Source: an uncultured Rhizobiaceae bacterium
Lineage (GTDB): Bacteria; Pseudomonadota; Alphaproteobacteria; Rhizobiales; Rhizobiaceae
Assembly: GCA_947259295.1 (NCBI GenBank)
Contig: CAMYMG010000036.1
Span: 62,001-126,000, forward strand
Direction of reading: 5' to 3'
DNA length: 64,000 nt
Shown here: one piece after another, positions 1 through 8,927 of the stretch
Layout of the letters: each line of letters opens with the position of its first letter
Numbering within the stretch: position 1 is the first letter of the stretch
Made by a program: the position numbers and the translations under genes
Notes under the pieces: model-generated
Database searches by the model: none
What the model was told of the DNA's origin: nothing
The model's input: the letters and a program-made list of their open reading frames with translations, nothing else

Positions 1-160
1 GCACATAGAACGACCAGCCGTCATAGCCGGTCAGCCATGCCATGTTCGACGGGTCCGAGACGATCAGCAGGTCGACGCCGCGCACATCCATCGCCTGCCT
101 GGTCTTTGCCAGCCGGTCGGCATATTCCGCGCGCGAGAATTTCAATCTGGGTTCGCTCAT
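1..160 (-). CDS. doeA: Ectoine hydrolase (M24/Xaa-Pro peptidase family, EutD/DoeA), N-terminal part only, truncated by window edge
   Basis: Reverse-strand ATG at 160 reads MSEPRLKFSRAEYADRLAKTRQAMDVRGVDLLIVSDPSNMAWLTGYDGWSFYV, typical of ectoine hydrolase N-termini; directly upstream of eutC in an ectoine locus. Confidence 0.8.
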   Translation of the reverse strand, partial: MSEPRLKFSRAEYADRLAKTRQAMDVRGVDLLIVSDPSNMAWLTGYDGWSFYV

Positions 161-197
161 TGTTTCCTCGGGTCATTCTTGGGCCTCGCGGCCATAT

Positions 198-1190
198 TCA
201 GCTATCGAATGGCGTGCCGGCGCCCGCGGCCAGCGCGCGGTCGCGCGCCAGCGTGGCGATGGCCGTGTCCTGCACCCCGGTGCCGGTCAGGTCGGCGACG
301 GTCAGGTCGCCCGGAGATTTGCGACCACTCGCCTCGCCGGCGACGATCTGCCCGAGTTCGGCAAGCTCGGCATCGGCCTGCACCAGCCCGGCCTCGATGG
401 CGTGGTGAAGTTCGCCGAGCCGCCTTGTCTGCTTCAGGCTGTCGGCGACATAGAGCCCAGCCCGCGCCACGATTGTCGGCTCGATCTCGTTCTTGTGCTC
501 GGCGTCGGAGCCCATCGCGGTGATGTGCTGGCCGGGCCACAACCAGGCGGCCTTCAGCACCGGCTCGGTCGCCGGCGTGGTTGTCACCACGATGTCGGCG
601 TCTGCCACGGCGCGATCCGGCTCCGGCTCGTAGCGCACCAGTATGCCGAGCCGCTCGCGCAGATCGGCCGCTGTGGCCGCGGCCTTGGCGCCGTCGCGTG
701 CCCAGATTCGCGCCTCCTTGATCGGCCGCACCAGCATCAGCGCCTCCAGCTGCAGGCGCGCCTGCACGCCGGCGCCGAAGATCGCCGCGATCGAGGAATC
801 CTCGCGAGACAGGTGTTTTGCCGCCACCGCGCCGGCAGCGGCCGTCCGCACGTCCGTCAGGTAGCCATTGTCGAGCAGCAGCGCCTCGACCTGCCCGGTT
901 TTGGCCGAGAAGAGCACCATCATCCCGCTGGTGCTCGGCAGGCCGATCTTCGGATTGTCGAAGAAGCCGGGGCTGATCTTGATGGCAAAGCCGTCTATGC
1001 CGGGCACATAGGCGGTCTTCACGTCGACCTCGCCATGGTGCTCGGGAATGTCGAGCCTGAGGATCGGCGGCATCGCAACCGGCAGCGTCGCCAGAGCCCT
1101 GAAGGCGTTTTCCACGCAGGTGACTGCGTCGAGATCGAGTTTCACCACGCTGCGCAGGTCGGCCTCGGTCAGGATGGTCATCCGGGGCAT
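198..1190 (-). CDS. eutC: Ornithine cyclodeaminase/mu-crystallin family protein, ectoine utilization EutC
   Basis: Translation MPRMTILTEADLRSVVKLDLDAV...SGMMVLFSAKTGQVEALLLDNGYLTDVRTAAAGAVAAKHL; ORF trimmed to ATG at 1190; context. Confidence 0.88.
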   Translation of the reverse strand: MPRMTILTEADLRSVVKLDLDAVTCVENAFRALATLPVAMPPILRLDIPEHHGEVDVKTAYVPGIDGFAIKISPGFFDNPKIGLPSTSGMMVLFSAKTGQVEALLLDNGYLTDVRTAAAGAVAAKHLSREDSSIAAIFGAGVQARLQLEALMLVRPIKEARIWARDGAKAAATAADLRERLGILVRYEPEPDRAVADADIVVTTTPATEPVLKAAWLWPGQHITAMGSDAEHKNEIEPTIVARAGLYVADSLKQTRRLGELHHAIEAGLVQADAELAELGQIVAGEASGRKSPGDLTVADLTGTGVQDTAIATLARDRALAAGAGTPFDS

Positions 1191-1404
1191 GGGGTAACCT
1201 CCAAAGCGAGAGCTTCTCGCCAGCTCCCTCTGGCCTGCCCGCCATCTCCCCCACAAGGGGGGAGATCAGCAGCGCCGCCGACGACGGATTTTCCTCGAAA
1301 CAGAAACTGAGCACAGCCCGAAATGACGGCCAATCTCCCCCCTTGTGGGGGAGATGTCCGGCAGGACAGAGGGGGGCGCGAAAGAACGCTGCCCTTGAAT
1401 GCCT

Positions 1405-2391
1405 TCATGCTGCCTGCTCCCTGGCGGCGTCGCCGCAGACGATGCTGCGGTGCTGCGCCATGTCGATGTTGCGTCCCGACAGCAGCGCCACCACCGGCCC
1501 CTCCGACCTGATCTTGCCGGCCAGCAGTGCGGCGATCCCCACCGCGCCGCCGCCCTCTATGATCTCGCGCTCCTGTTCGTAGGCATGGCGCACACCCGCC
1601 GCGATTTCCTCCTCCGACAGCAGGATCACCTCGTCCAGCAGGTCGCGGCACATGGCGAAGGTCAGCTGGTTGTCGAGCCCGACCCCGCCGCCGAGCGAGT
1701 CCGCCAGCGTCGGCAGTTCCTCGACCAGCACCGGCTTTCCCGCATCGAGGCTCGCCTTCATCGCCGCGCCGCGCGCCATCGAGATGCCGATCACCCTGAC
1801 GTCGGGGTTGAGGGCCTTCACCGCGGCGGCGATGCCCGCCGCCAGTCCGCCTCCGGACAGCGGCACCAGCACCGTCGCCGCATCAGGCACAGCTTCCATC
1901 ATCTCCAGCCCGACCGTCCCCTGCCCGGCGACGATCGCCGGATGATCGAAAGGCGGCAGCATGATCAGCCCCTCCTCGGCGACCAGCCGGTCGACCTCCT
2001 CCTGGGCGTCGTCCTGGCTCTTGCCGATGATGCGCACGTCCGCGCCGAGATTGCGGATTTCCGAAACCTTGTTGTCGGGCACCAGTTTCGACATGCAGAT
2101 CACCGCGCGCATGCCTTCGAGCTTAGCCGCATGCGCCAGCCCGCGGCCGTGATTGCCGGTCGAGGCTGCGGTGACGCCTTTGGCCTTCTCGTCGGCGGAC
2201 AGCGAAGCGATGGCGTTCGATGCGCCGCGCAGCTTGAAGCTGCCGGTCGTCTGGCGGTGTTCCAGCTTCAGGTGGACCGGCACGCCGGCAAGCCGGCTGA
2301 GTGAGGCCGACGGCACCGTGGGCGTGGCGACCACCTTGCCCGCGATGCGCTCGCGGGCAGCTGCGATATCCTTGAGCGTGACGAAATCCAT
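1405..2391 (-). CDS. eutB: Threonine dehydratase-like PLP enzyme, ectoine utilization EutB
   Basis: LEHRQTTGSFKLRGASNAI PLP-lysine motif and SGGGLAAGIA; ATG at 2391; context. Confidence 0.88.
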   Translation of the reverse strand: MDFVTLKDIAAARERIAGKVVATPTVPSASLSRLAGVPVHLKLEHRQTTGSFKLRGASNAIASLSADEKAKGVTAASTGNHGRGLAHAAKLEGMRAVICMSKLVPDNKVSEIRNLGADVRIIGKSQDDAQEEVDRLVAEEGLIMLPPFDHPAIVAGQGTVGLEMMEAVPDAATVLVPLSGGGLAAGIAAAVKALNPDVRVIGISMARGAAMKASLDAGKPVLVEELPTLADSLGGGVGLDNQLTFAMCRDLLDEVILLSEEEIAAGVRHAYEQEREIIEGGGAVGIAALLAGKIRSEGPVVALLSGRNIDMAQHRSIVCGDAAREQAA

Positions 2392-2396
2392 GGCCC

Positions 2397-3176
2397 TCAA
2401 CCCTGCCCGAGCGGTAGCGTCATTAACTGCCCCAGTTTGTGGCGCGGAGCCGCGTCGCCGCACAACCGCAGGCAGTTCCAGGCGGTTGCCAAATTGCTGC
2501 TGACCACCGGCCTGCCGAGTGCCCTTTCCATGTGCGGCACGACAACCGCGGCGCGCAGGGCGGTGCAGGAAACGAACAGCGCCTCGGCGTCGGGCGCCAT
2601 CGCCTCGCGCGCCAGTTCCACGATCGCTTCAGGCGCGATGCGCGCCATCTCGCGGTCGTCCTCGAGGCCGAGGCAGGTGAAGCTTGCGATGTCGAAGCCG
2701 CTGCGCTCGAAATAGGCAGCCATCGGCCGGCTGGTCTCGACCGTATAGGGTGTCAGGATGCTGATCCTTTTGGCATCCAGCGCCCTTAGGCCGCGCGTCG
2801 CCGCCAGCGGCGGCGTCACCACCGGCACGCCGGGCTTCGCCTCGTTGATCGCGGCAGCGACCTCGGCGTCGCCGATGACGGCGGAAGCCGCGGTGCAGGA
2901 ATAGCAGATGGCATCGAGCTCTTCGCCTGGCAGGATCAGCCCGGCGCCATTCGTCAATGTCGGCTGCATGCGGCGCAGATTGTCGGGCGTCGTCGGGTTG
3001 GCATAGGGAACGCGCGCCACATAGACGCCGATCCGCTCGCTTGCCACCATGCGATGGAAGTCGGGCTCGCTGGTGTGGTCGGTGGCGAGAATGATCAGGC
3101 CGACACGCCGTGCGAGCGGCCGTGTCTCCAGTTCGGGCCTGCTGCCGGAAACCGTGATGGGAGTCTCTGGGGTCAT
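2397..3176 (-). CDS. eutA: Asp/Glu racemase/arylmalonate decarboxylase family protein, ectoine utilization EutA
   Basis: Translation MTPETPITVSGSRPELETRPLARRVGLIILATDHTSEPDF... with CYSCTAASAVIG and FVSCTALR catalytic-Cys-type motifs; context. Confidence 0.86.
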   Translation of the reverse strand: MTPETPITVSGSRPELETRPLARRVGLIILATDHTSEPDFHRMVASERIGVYVARVPYANPTTPDNLRRMQPTLTNGAGLILPGEELDAICYSCTAASAVIGDAEVAAAINEAKPGVPVVTPPLAATRGLRALDAKRISILTPYTVETSRPMAAYFERSGFDIASFTCLGLEDDREMARIAPEAIVELAREAMAPDAEALFVSCTALRAAVVVPHMERALGRPVVSSNLATAWNCLRLCGDAAPRHKLGQLMTLPLGQG

Positions 3177-3202
3177 CGTTTCGGTGCGCTCTGGCTGCGG
3201 CG

Positions 3203-3643
3203 TCATTTCACCGTGAGGCATGGACAGTCCGCCAGGCTGGTCACCTTGTGCGACACGCTGCCCAGCAGGAAACCTTCCACGTCGCCGAGACCCCGGCTGC
3301 CCAGCACGATCAGGTCGAAGCCGTGGTCCTTGGCGTAGCGCACGATCGTGCGCGCTACCGGACCGCGCCTGACGATCTGCTTCACGTCGTTGAACCCGAG
3401 CGCCGCAAGCTCGCCCGCCGCCTCCACGACGACGCTGTTGGCATATTCGTTCAGCGCCTTGTCAGGCGACCCCGGCTCGTAGGGGCGAACCATCGACAGC
3501 GAGGCCTCCAGCGGCCCGTGGTGGCGGTAGACGCACATCACGGCGACCTCGGAGCCGTAGCGGCCGGCGACATCGGCGCCGACGCGCAGTGCCCGCATGG
3601 CCGGCTCGGAGCCGTCGACCGGAAGCAAGATTTTCTCGAACAA
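3203..3643 (-). CDS. Universal stress protein (UspA family) of ectoine locus
   Basis: MFEKILLPVDGSEPAMRAL...DLIVLGSRGLGDVEGFLLGSVSHKVTSLADCPCLTVK. Confidence 0.9.
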   Translation of the reverse strand: MFEKILLPVDGSEPAMRALRVGADVAGRYGSEVAVMCVYRHHGPLEASLSMVRPYEPGSPDKALNEYANSVVVEAAGELAALGFNDVKQIVRRGPVARTIVRYAKDHGFDLIVLGSRGLGDVEGFLLGSVSHKVTSLADCPCLTVK

Positions 3644-3682
3644 GGCTATCCTCCCCTATGCTTGGTGTCGTTGGCTTCCGCC

Positions 3683-4966
3683 TCAGCGGAAGGCGAGATC
3701 GCGCAGGAACAGGGCGATCTGCGGGAAGAAGATGAGCGCCACCGCCACGCCGAGCAGCATGATGACGAAGGGCGGCGTGCCGCGGACGACCTCGGCATAG
3801 GGCCGTTTGAAGACAGCGATCGCCGTGAAGATGTCGCAACCGAAAGGCGGCGTCGCCGAGCCGATGGCAACCTGCAGCGTGATGATCGTGCCGACCAGAA
3901 CCGGGTCGAGGCCCACCGACTGCACCACCGGCGCGAAGATCGGCACCAGCACCAGGATCACGACGATCGGATCGACGAACATGCAACCGACGAAGAAGGC
4001 GATTGAAATGACGAACAAGACGCCGATCTGGCCCATGTCGGCGATGCCGATGCTCGACAGGATCTGCTGCGGAATCTGGCCGAAGGATATGACCCACGAG
4101 AAGGCGGCGCCGGCACCGACCAGAATGAAGACCACGGCGGTGATCAGGCCGGTTGATTGGGCCGTGCGGTAGACATCCTGCACACTCATGGAGCGGAAGA
4201 CGACGAGTTCGAGCAGGAGCGCGTAGAGCACGCAAACCGCGGCGGCTTCCGTCGGGCTGAAGACGCCGCCATAGATGCCGCCGACGATGATCGCCGGAAA
4301 GCCCAGCGGCCACAGCGCCTGCTGCACCGCCTTGGCCCGCTCGGGCCAGGTCGCCCTGGGTTCGGTCGGCACGTTGTTGCGGATGGCGTAGAGCACGGAA
4401 TAAGCCGAGAAGATGACCAGGATAAGCAGGCCCGGACCGATGCCGGCAATGAAGAGTTCGGCGATCGAGGTGCCCGACACCACGCCGTAGATGATCATGC
4501 CGATCGACGGCGGGATCAGGAAGGCGATGTCGGAAGAATTGACGATCAGGGCGAGGACGAAACTGTCCTTGTAGCCGGCCTTCAGCATGCGCGGCCTGAG
4601 CGGCGTGCCGACCGCGACCACGGTCGCTTGGGTTGAGCCCGAGACCGCACCGAACATCGTGCAGGCGGCCGCCGTCGAGACGGCCAGCCCGCCGCGCACA
4701 TGCCGCACGAAGGCCATCACCATGTCGATCAGCCGTCCGGCCGACTTGCCGCGCGTCATGATGTCGGCCGCGAAGATGAACATCGGCACCGCGATGAGCG
4801 ACGCCGGGCGGATGCCAGCGAGCATCTGCTGGACCATGGTTTCCAGCTGGCCGAAGCCGCCGAAGAGGGTGAAGAATCCTACGAACGCCGCCGCGATCAG
4901 CGGGATCATCATCGGAAATCCGAACAGCAGAAGCACGATCATGATCAGGAAGATGGTCAGCGCCAT
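3683..4966 (-). CDS. uehC: TRAP transporter large permease (DctM-like), ectoine/hydroxyectoine UehC
   Basis: 427 aa multi-TM protein with DctM motifs (PLIAAAFVGFFTLFGG, SGSTQATVVAVGTPLRPRM, PTEAAAVCVLYALLLE). Confidence 0.88.
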   Translation of the reverse strand: MALTIFLIMIVLLLFGFPMMIPLIAAAFVGFFTLFGGFGQLETMVQQMLAGIRPASLIAVPMFIFAADIMTRGKSAGRLIDMVMAFVRHVRGGLAVSTAAACTMFGAVSGSTQATVVAVGTPLRPRMLKAGYKDSFVLALIVNSSDIAFLIPPSIGMIIYGVVSGTSIAELFIAGIGPGLLILVIFSAYSVLYAIRNNVPTEPRATWPERAKAVQQALWPLGFPAIIVGGIYGGVFSPTEAAAVCVLYALLLELVVFRSMSVQDVYRTAQSTGLITAVVFILVGAGAAFSWVISFGQIPQQILSSIGIADMGQIGVLFVISIAFFVGCMFVDPIVVILVLVPIFAPVVQSVGLDPVLVGTIITLQVAIGSATPPFGCDIFTAIAVFKRPYAEVVRGTPPFVIMLLGVAVALIFFPQIALFLRDLAFR

Positions 4967-4978
4967 GTCAGCCGTTCC

Positions 4979-5599
4979 TCAGAGCCCGCTCGTGTCTTCT
5001 TCGTAGCCCTCGAGCACCAGCGTCGAGAGCCAGATCTCCCGATGCGTCAGGTTCTTCACGGCGGTCAGCGCGTACTGGATGCCTGTCATGAAAAAGCCGA
5101 CCGGCACCCAGGCATACATCCACCAGACTGGTACCTGCAGCGCGGGTAGCAGCCTGCCCCGGCCGGCCTGCGTGATGACATAGCCCGCCGAGTACCAGGC
5201 CAGGCCGAGCATGAAGATCGCGGTGATCACGGCTATGACGACCATCGCGATGCGGCGCCCCTGCGGCGGCAGCATGTCGAAGATCGCCGACATGCGGATG
5301 TGGCGCCCGTGCCGCGCCGCGTAGCTGATGCCGGCAAAAGTGATCAGCACGATGAGGATCGAGTTCACTTCCTCGGTGAAATAGATGCTGCTCTGGAGCA
5401 CGAAACGACCGATCACGTTGGCGATCGTGTTCAGCGCCATCAGCAGCACGCCCGTCGCAAGCATGACCGCCTCGACGCGCGCGATGACGCTGTCGACGAC
5501 GCCGAGGACGCCGGGCAGCGTGGATTCGGTGGAGTGGCTGGTCGTGGCGGGCTCGCTCACCGGCGGTGCTCCATCTGATGCAGGAGAGGAAACCGGCAT
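4979..5599 (-). CDS. uehB: TRAP transporter small permease (DctQ-like), UehB
   Basis: DctQ-like 4-TM protein; [30 protein letters not shown]. Confidence 0.86.
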   Translation of the reverse strand: MPVSSPASDGAPPVSEPATTSHSTESTLPGVLGVVDSVIARVEAVMLATGVLLMALNTIANVIGRFVLQSSIYFTEEVNSILIVLITFAGISYAARHGRHIRMSAIFDMLPPQGRRIAMVVIAVITAIFMLGLAWYSAGYVITQAGRGRLLPALQVPVWWMYAWVPVGFFMTGIQYALTAVKNLTHREIWLSTLVLEGYEEDTSGL

Positions 5600-5638
5600 G
5601 CCCGACCCGTTGCGGGGCCGGACATGCCGCCGACGATC

Positions 5639-6655
5639 CTAGTCGACCGCGGCCAGGTCGGCCTTCATCTGGTCGAGGATCTTCTTGCCGCTCTCGCCCG
5701 TCATCTCGGCAAAGGCTGCTTCCACCTCGGTGGCCGCTTCCATGAAGGGCTTGCGCTCTTCTTCCGACAGGATGTTGATCTGCATGTCGGGCTTCGCTTC
5801 CTTGATCTTGGCAAGCGATTCCTCCTGCAGTCCGCCTTGGTATTTCAGGATGTAGTCGAACGCCGCCTCGCTGGCATTGTTGACCAGCGTCTTCTCTTCG
5901 TCGCTCAGGCCGTCATAAAAATTCTTGTTGGCCATCACGGCGGTCGTGAAGTTGTTGTGGCCGAGGCAGGTGATGACGTCCGTCACTTCATACATCTTGG
6001 TCGATTCCAGGAAGAAGCCCGGGTTTTCCTGGCCCTGGATGATGCCGGTCTGCAGCGCGCCGTAGACCTCGCCCCAAGGCAGCGGCGTCGGCGTCGCACC
6101 CCAGGCCGCATAGGCCTCGACCAGCAACGGGTTGGTCATGACGCGGAACTTCACCTCGTTGAGGTCTTCCGGCTTCTTCACCGGCTCCTGCGTGGTCAGG
6201 CAGACCTCGCCTTCCGGGAACATCTTCAAGAGTTCGAGGCCCTGCTCGGCATAGAGCTCCGGGAACATCTCGTTGATCGCCTTCGAGGTGCGGAAGAACT
6301 CGAACAGCTTCTCGTCATCCTGCGGCAGCAGATACGGCACGAAGAAGACCTGCGCCTCGGGGATCAGCGCGCCGGTGAAGCCCGGCGACTGGTCGACGAA
6401 CTGCAGGATGCCCGACTGCGCCTGCTCCATTATGTCGGCCGACTCGCCCAGCGTGCCGAACGGATAGAGCGTGACCGTGTGGTCGGAATTGGCTTCGATG
6501 TGTTCCTTGAACTTTGTCGCATAGACGCCCTGCACCTCGGTCAGGGCCTCCTCGAAGGCGTAACGCCACTCGGCGGCCTGCGCGGCAAGCGGCAGCATGG
6601 TGATCGCGGCGCCGGCCAGCAGGCCGCGCACCATGGATTTGGTCAGCATCTTCAT
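5639..6655 (-). CDS. uehA: TRAP transporter periplasmic substrate-binding protein, UehA
   Basis: Signal peptide plus DctP-family protein; conserved segment LNEVKFRVMTNPLLVEAYAAWGATPTPLPWGEVYGALQTGIIQGQENP. Confidence 0.88.
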   Translation of the reverse strand: MKMLTKSMVRGLLAGAAITMLPLAAQAAEWRYAFEEALTEVQGVYATKFKEHIEANSDHTVTLYPFGTLGESADIMEQAQSGILQFVDQSPGFTGALIPEAQVFFVPYLLPQDDEKLFEFFRTSKAINEMFPELYAEQGLELLKMFPEGEVCLTTQEPVKKPEDLNEVKFRVMTNPLLVEAYAAWGATPTPLPWGEVYGALQTGIIQGQENPGFFLESTKMYEVTDVITCLGHNNFTTAVMANKNFYDGLSDEEKTLVNNASEAAFDYILKYQGGLQEESLAKIKEAKPDMQINILSEEERKPFMEAATEVEAAFAEMTGESGKKILDQMKADLAAVD

Positions 6656-6763
6656 TTGCACTTCCCCTTTTTTCTTTTCACTGAATAGACAGACCCCCGT
6701 GCTGCAGGGCCGCCATTGCTCTCAGTTCAAGGGAGAAAACAAACCATGTCAATCTGCAAAATA

Positions 6764-6777
6764 AAATCAGTACAATT
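6764..6777. promoter_or_regulatory. Putative EnuR operator copy 1 (AAATCAGTACAATT) upstream of uehABC
   Basis: 14-mer shared (one mismatch) with 8244-8257; see findings. Confidence 0.45.
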
Positions 6778-6841
6778 TAGCGACCGGATAACACTCGCCA
6801 GCTGCATCTCGTTGTCTTGATAGACTCGGCCAATGCCAGCG

Positions 6842-8227
6842 TTAGATGGCGAGCAGCAGATGCTCCGGGTCGCCCAGCGCCAGTTGCGCAATGACGCTGA
6901 GGCCGGTCCGCAGTTCCTCCTCGGTCGTCGACCCCAGCGAAATCCTGACCGCGTGGGTCCACGGCGCATCCGAAGTCCGAAACGAGGATCCGGGAGCGAT
7001 GGCGACGCCCTGAAGGCGGGCCTGCGCCACGAAACTCTCCTCGCTGCGATTGCCGCTCAGCGGCAGCCAGACATGCAGGCTCTCGCGATGGGCCCTGTAG
7101 TCGATCTCGCCGAGCACCTCCGAAACGATGGCGTGGCGCCGGTGCAGCGCCTTGCGCTGCCAGTTCACCAGTTCGAGCGCGGTGCCGTCGGCAACCCATT
7201 TCGACGCGATCTCGGCGACCATCGGCGTCGCCATCCAGTTTGACACCAGATGGCGGTTGGCGACCGCTGCGACATGCCGGTCGGGTGCAGCGAGATAGCC
7301 GATGCGCAGGCCTGGCATCACCGTCTTGGTGAAGCTGGTGATATAGAGCGTGCGCTCAGGCGCGAGTGCCGCGACCGGCGGCGGCCGATCCTCGATCAGC
7401 GGGCCGAGAACGTCGTTCTCGATGATGGCGAGGTCGTGCTTGCGGGCCACCGCGACGATCGCCTGCCGGCGCGCCTCGCTCATCAGCGTCGCCGTCGGAT
7501 TGATGACGGAGGGCTGCACGAACACAGCGCGTATGTCGGAACGGCCGCATGCGGCGTCCAGTGCCTCGGGCAGCAAGCCGTCCTCGTCGATGGCCAGGCC
7601 CTCGAGCTTGAAGCCGAGATAGGTTGCGAGCGGCACCAGCGTGTGGTGACAGATGGCTTCGGCGGCGACCGTCGAGCCGGGCGGCGCAACGCTCATCAGC
7701 GCCACGGTCATCCCCGCCGTCGCCCCGTTGGTGACGCTGACATTCTGCGGCTGCACTGAATGTCCGCACTGCTTTAGCCACTCGACGGCGACGGCGCGAT
7801 GGCGTGGAAAGACCATGTTCGGGCGGAAGGACAGCGCCGAACTGGCGGGCAGGTTTTCCGACAGCCAGCCGAGCGCCTGCTTCAACCGGTCGAGATGCAC
7901 CTTCTCGCTGACCGGCTTGAGGATCGACAGGTCGATCACCTCGCCCGGCCGTTCCGGCAGGTAGGGCGGCGCCGGTTCGCTGCGCTGCGTTTGTACGAAG
8001 GAGCCGCGGCCGATCTCGCCCGACACCAGGCCGCGACGGATCAGCTCCTCATAAGCGCGGCTCACCGTCTGCACGGAGAGGCCAAGATCCTCCGCCATGC
8101 GCCTGTGCGTCGGCAGTCGGCTGCCGTCCTGCAGCCGGCCGTCATGGATCGCGCGGGCAATCTGCTCGGCCAGGGAAAGATAGGCAGGTCTGCGTACGAG
8201 CGCGGGATCGGGACGCCAAAGTGTCAT
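6842..8227 (-). CDS. enuR: MocR/GntR-type regulator with aminotransferase-I domain, ectoine regulator EnuR
   Basis: N-terminal wHTH (RAIHDGRLQDGSRLPTHRRMAEDLGLSVQTVSRAYEEL) fused to fold-I PLP domain with SFTKTVMPGLRIGY lysine motif; ectoine context. Confidence 0.88.
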   Translation of the reverse strand: MTLWRPDPALVRRPAYLSLAEQIARAIHDGRLQDGSRLPTHRRMAEDLGLSVQTVSRAYEELIRRGLVSGEIGRGSFVQTQRSEPAPPYLPERPGEVIDLSILKPVSEKVHLDRLKQALGWLSENLPASSALSFRPNMVFPRHRAVAVEWLKQCGHSVQPQNVSVTNGATAGMTVALMSVAPPGSTVAAEAICHHTLVPLATYLGFKLEGLAIDEDGLLPEALDAACGRSDIRAVFVQPSVINPTATLMSEARRQAIVAVARKHDLAIIENDVLGPLIEDRPPPVAALAPERTLYITSFTKTVMPGLRIGYLAAPDRHVAAVANRHLVSNWMATPMVAEIASKWVADGTALELVNWQRKALHRRHAIVSEVLGEIDYRAHRESLHVWLPLSGNRSEESFVAQARLQGVAIAPGSSFRTSDAPWTHAVRISLGSTTEEELRTGLSVIAQLALGDPEHLLLAI

Positions 8228-8243
8228 GATTTCATTGAAAGGG

Positions 8244-8257
8244 AAATCAGTTCAATT
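8244..8257. promoter_or_regulatory. Putative EnuR operator copy 2 (AAATCAGTTCAATT) in enuR/doeX divergent region
   Basis: 14-mer shared with 6764-6777; adjacent inverted repeat TGATTTC-N9-GAAATCA at 8227-8249. Confidence 0.45.
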
Positions 8258-8310
8258 GACAATCCAAAACTTGGACCGTCATGCTCCCCCGGACGATCAC
8301 GGACACCCGC

Positions 8311-8805
8311 ATGGCAGGCTACAAACTCGACCCCACCGACCTCAGGATCCTCGACGCCATCCAGCGCGACGGGCGGATCACCAAGCTGAAGCTCGCCGAG
8401 GAAGTCGGGCTGTCGCCGACGCCCTGCTGGGTTCGCTTGCGCAAGCTGGAAAAGGCCGGCGTGGTCACCGGCTACCACGCCAGCATCGACATGCGCCGCA
8501 TCGCGCCCGTCGCCGTGGTGCTCATGGAGGTGACGCTCAGGAGCCATCGCCAGGCCGACTTCGACCGCTTCGAACGGGCGGTCGGCGACTGCGAGGAAAT
8601 CGTCACCTGCTGGTCGGTCGGCGGCGGCGTCGACTATTTGCTGAAGGTCATGGCGCGCGACATCGACGCCTATCAGCGGCTGGTCGACGGCCTGCTTGAG
8701 CGCGAGATCGGCATAGACCGCTATTTCACCTACATCGTCACCAAGACGGTGAAGGACGAGAAGGCGGTGCCGGTCACCAACCTGCTGCCCGCGCCCAAGG
8801 ACTGA
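8311..8805 (+). CDS. doeX: Lrp/AsnC family regulator of ectoine catabolism (AsnC/DoeX)
   Basis: MAGYKLDPTDLRILDAIQRDGRITKLKLAEEVGLSPTPCWVRLRKLEKAGVV...; AsnC HTH plus RAM domain; ORF can also start at 8281. Confidence 0.86.
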   Translation: MAGYKLDPTDLRILDAIQRDGRITKLKLAEEVGLSPTPCWVRLRKLEKAGVVTGYHASIDMRRIAPVAVVLMEVTLRSHRQADFDRFERAVGDCEEIVTCWSVGGGVDYLLKVMARDIDAYQRLVDGLLEREIGIDRYFTYIVTKTVKDEKAVPVTNLLPAPKD

Positions 8806-8927
8806 CAGCCCAAATGCGCTGCCAGGCAGCCGAAAAGAGAGAGTCTCTCTCCTGATCGCGTCGCGAACGGTCTCTTTCTCCTCACCCTCCGGACTAGGCT
8901 TGCGCCATCACCTGCACCGGAGACCCG

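Noticed and set aside
3462-4313. 283-aa minus-strand ORF overlapping uehC
   Set aside because: Alternative-frame Arg/His-rich shadow of the TRAP permease and usp genes.
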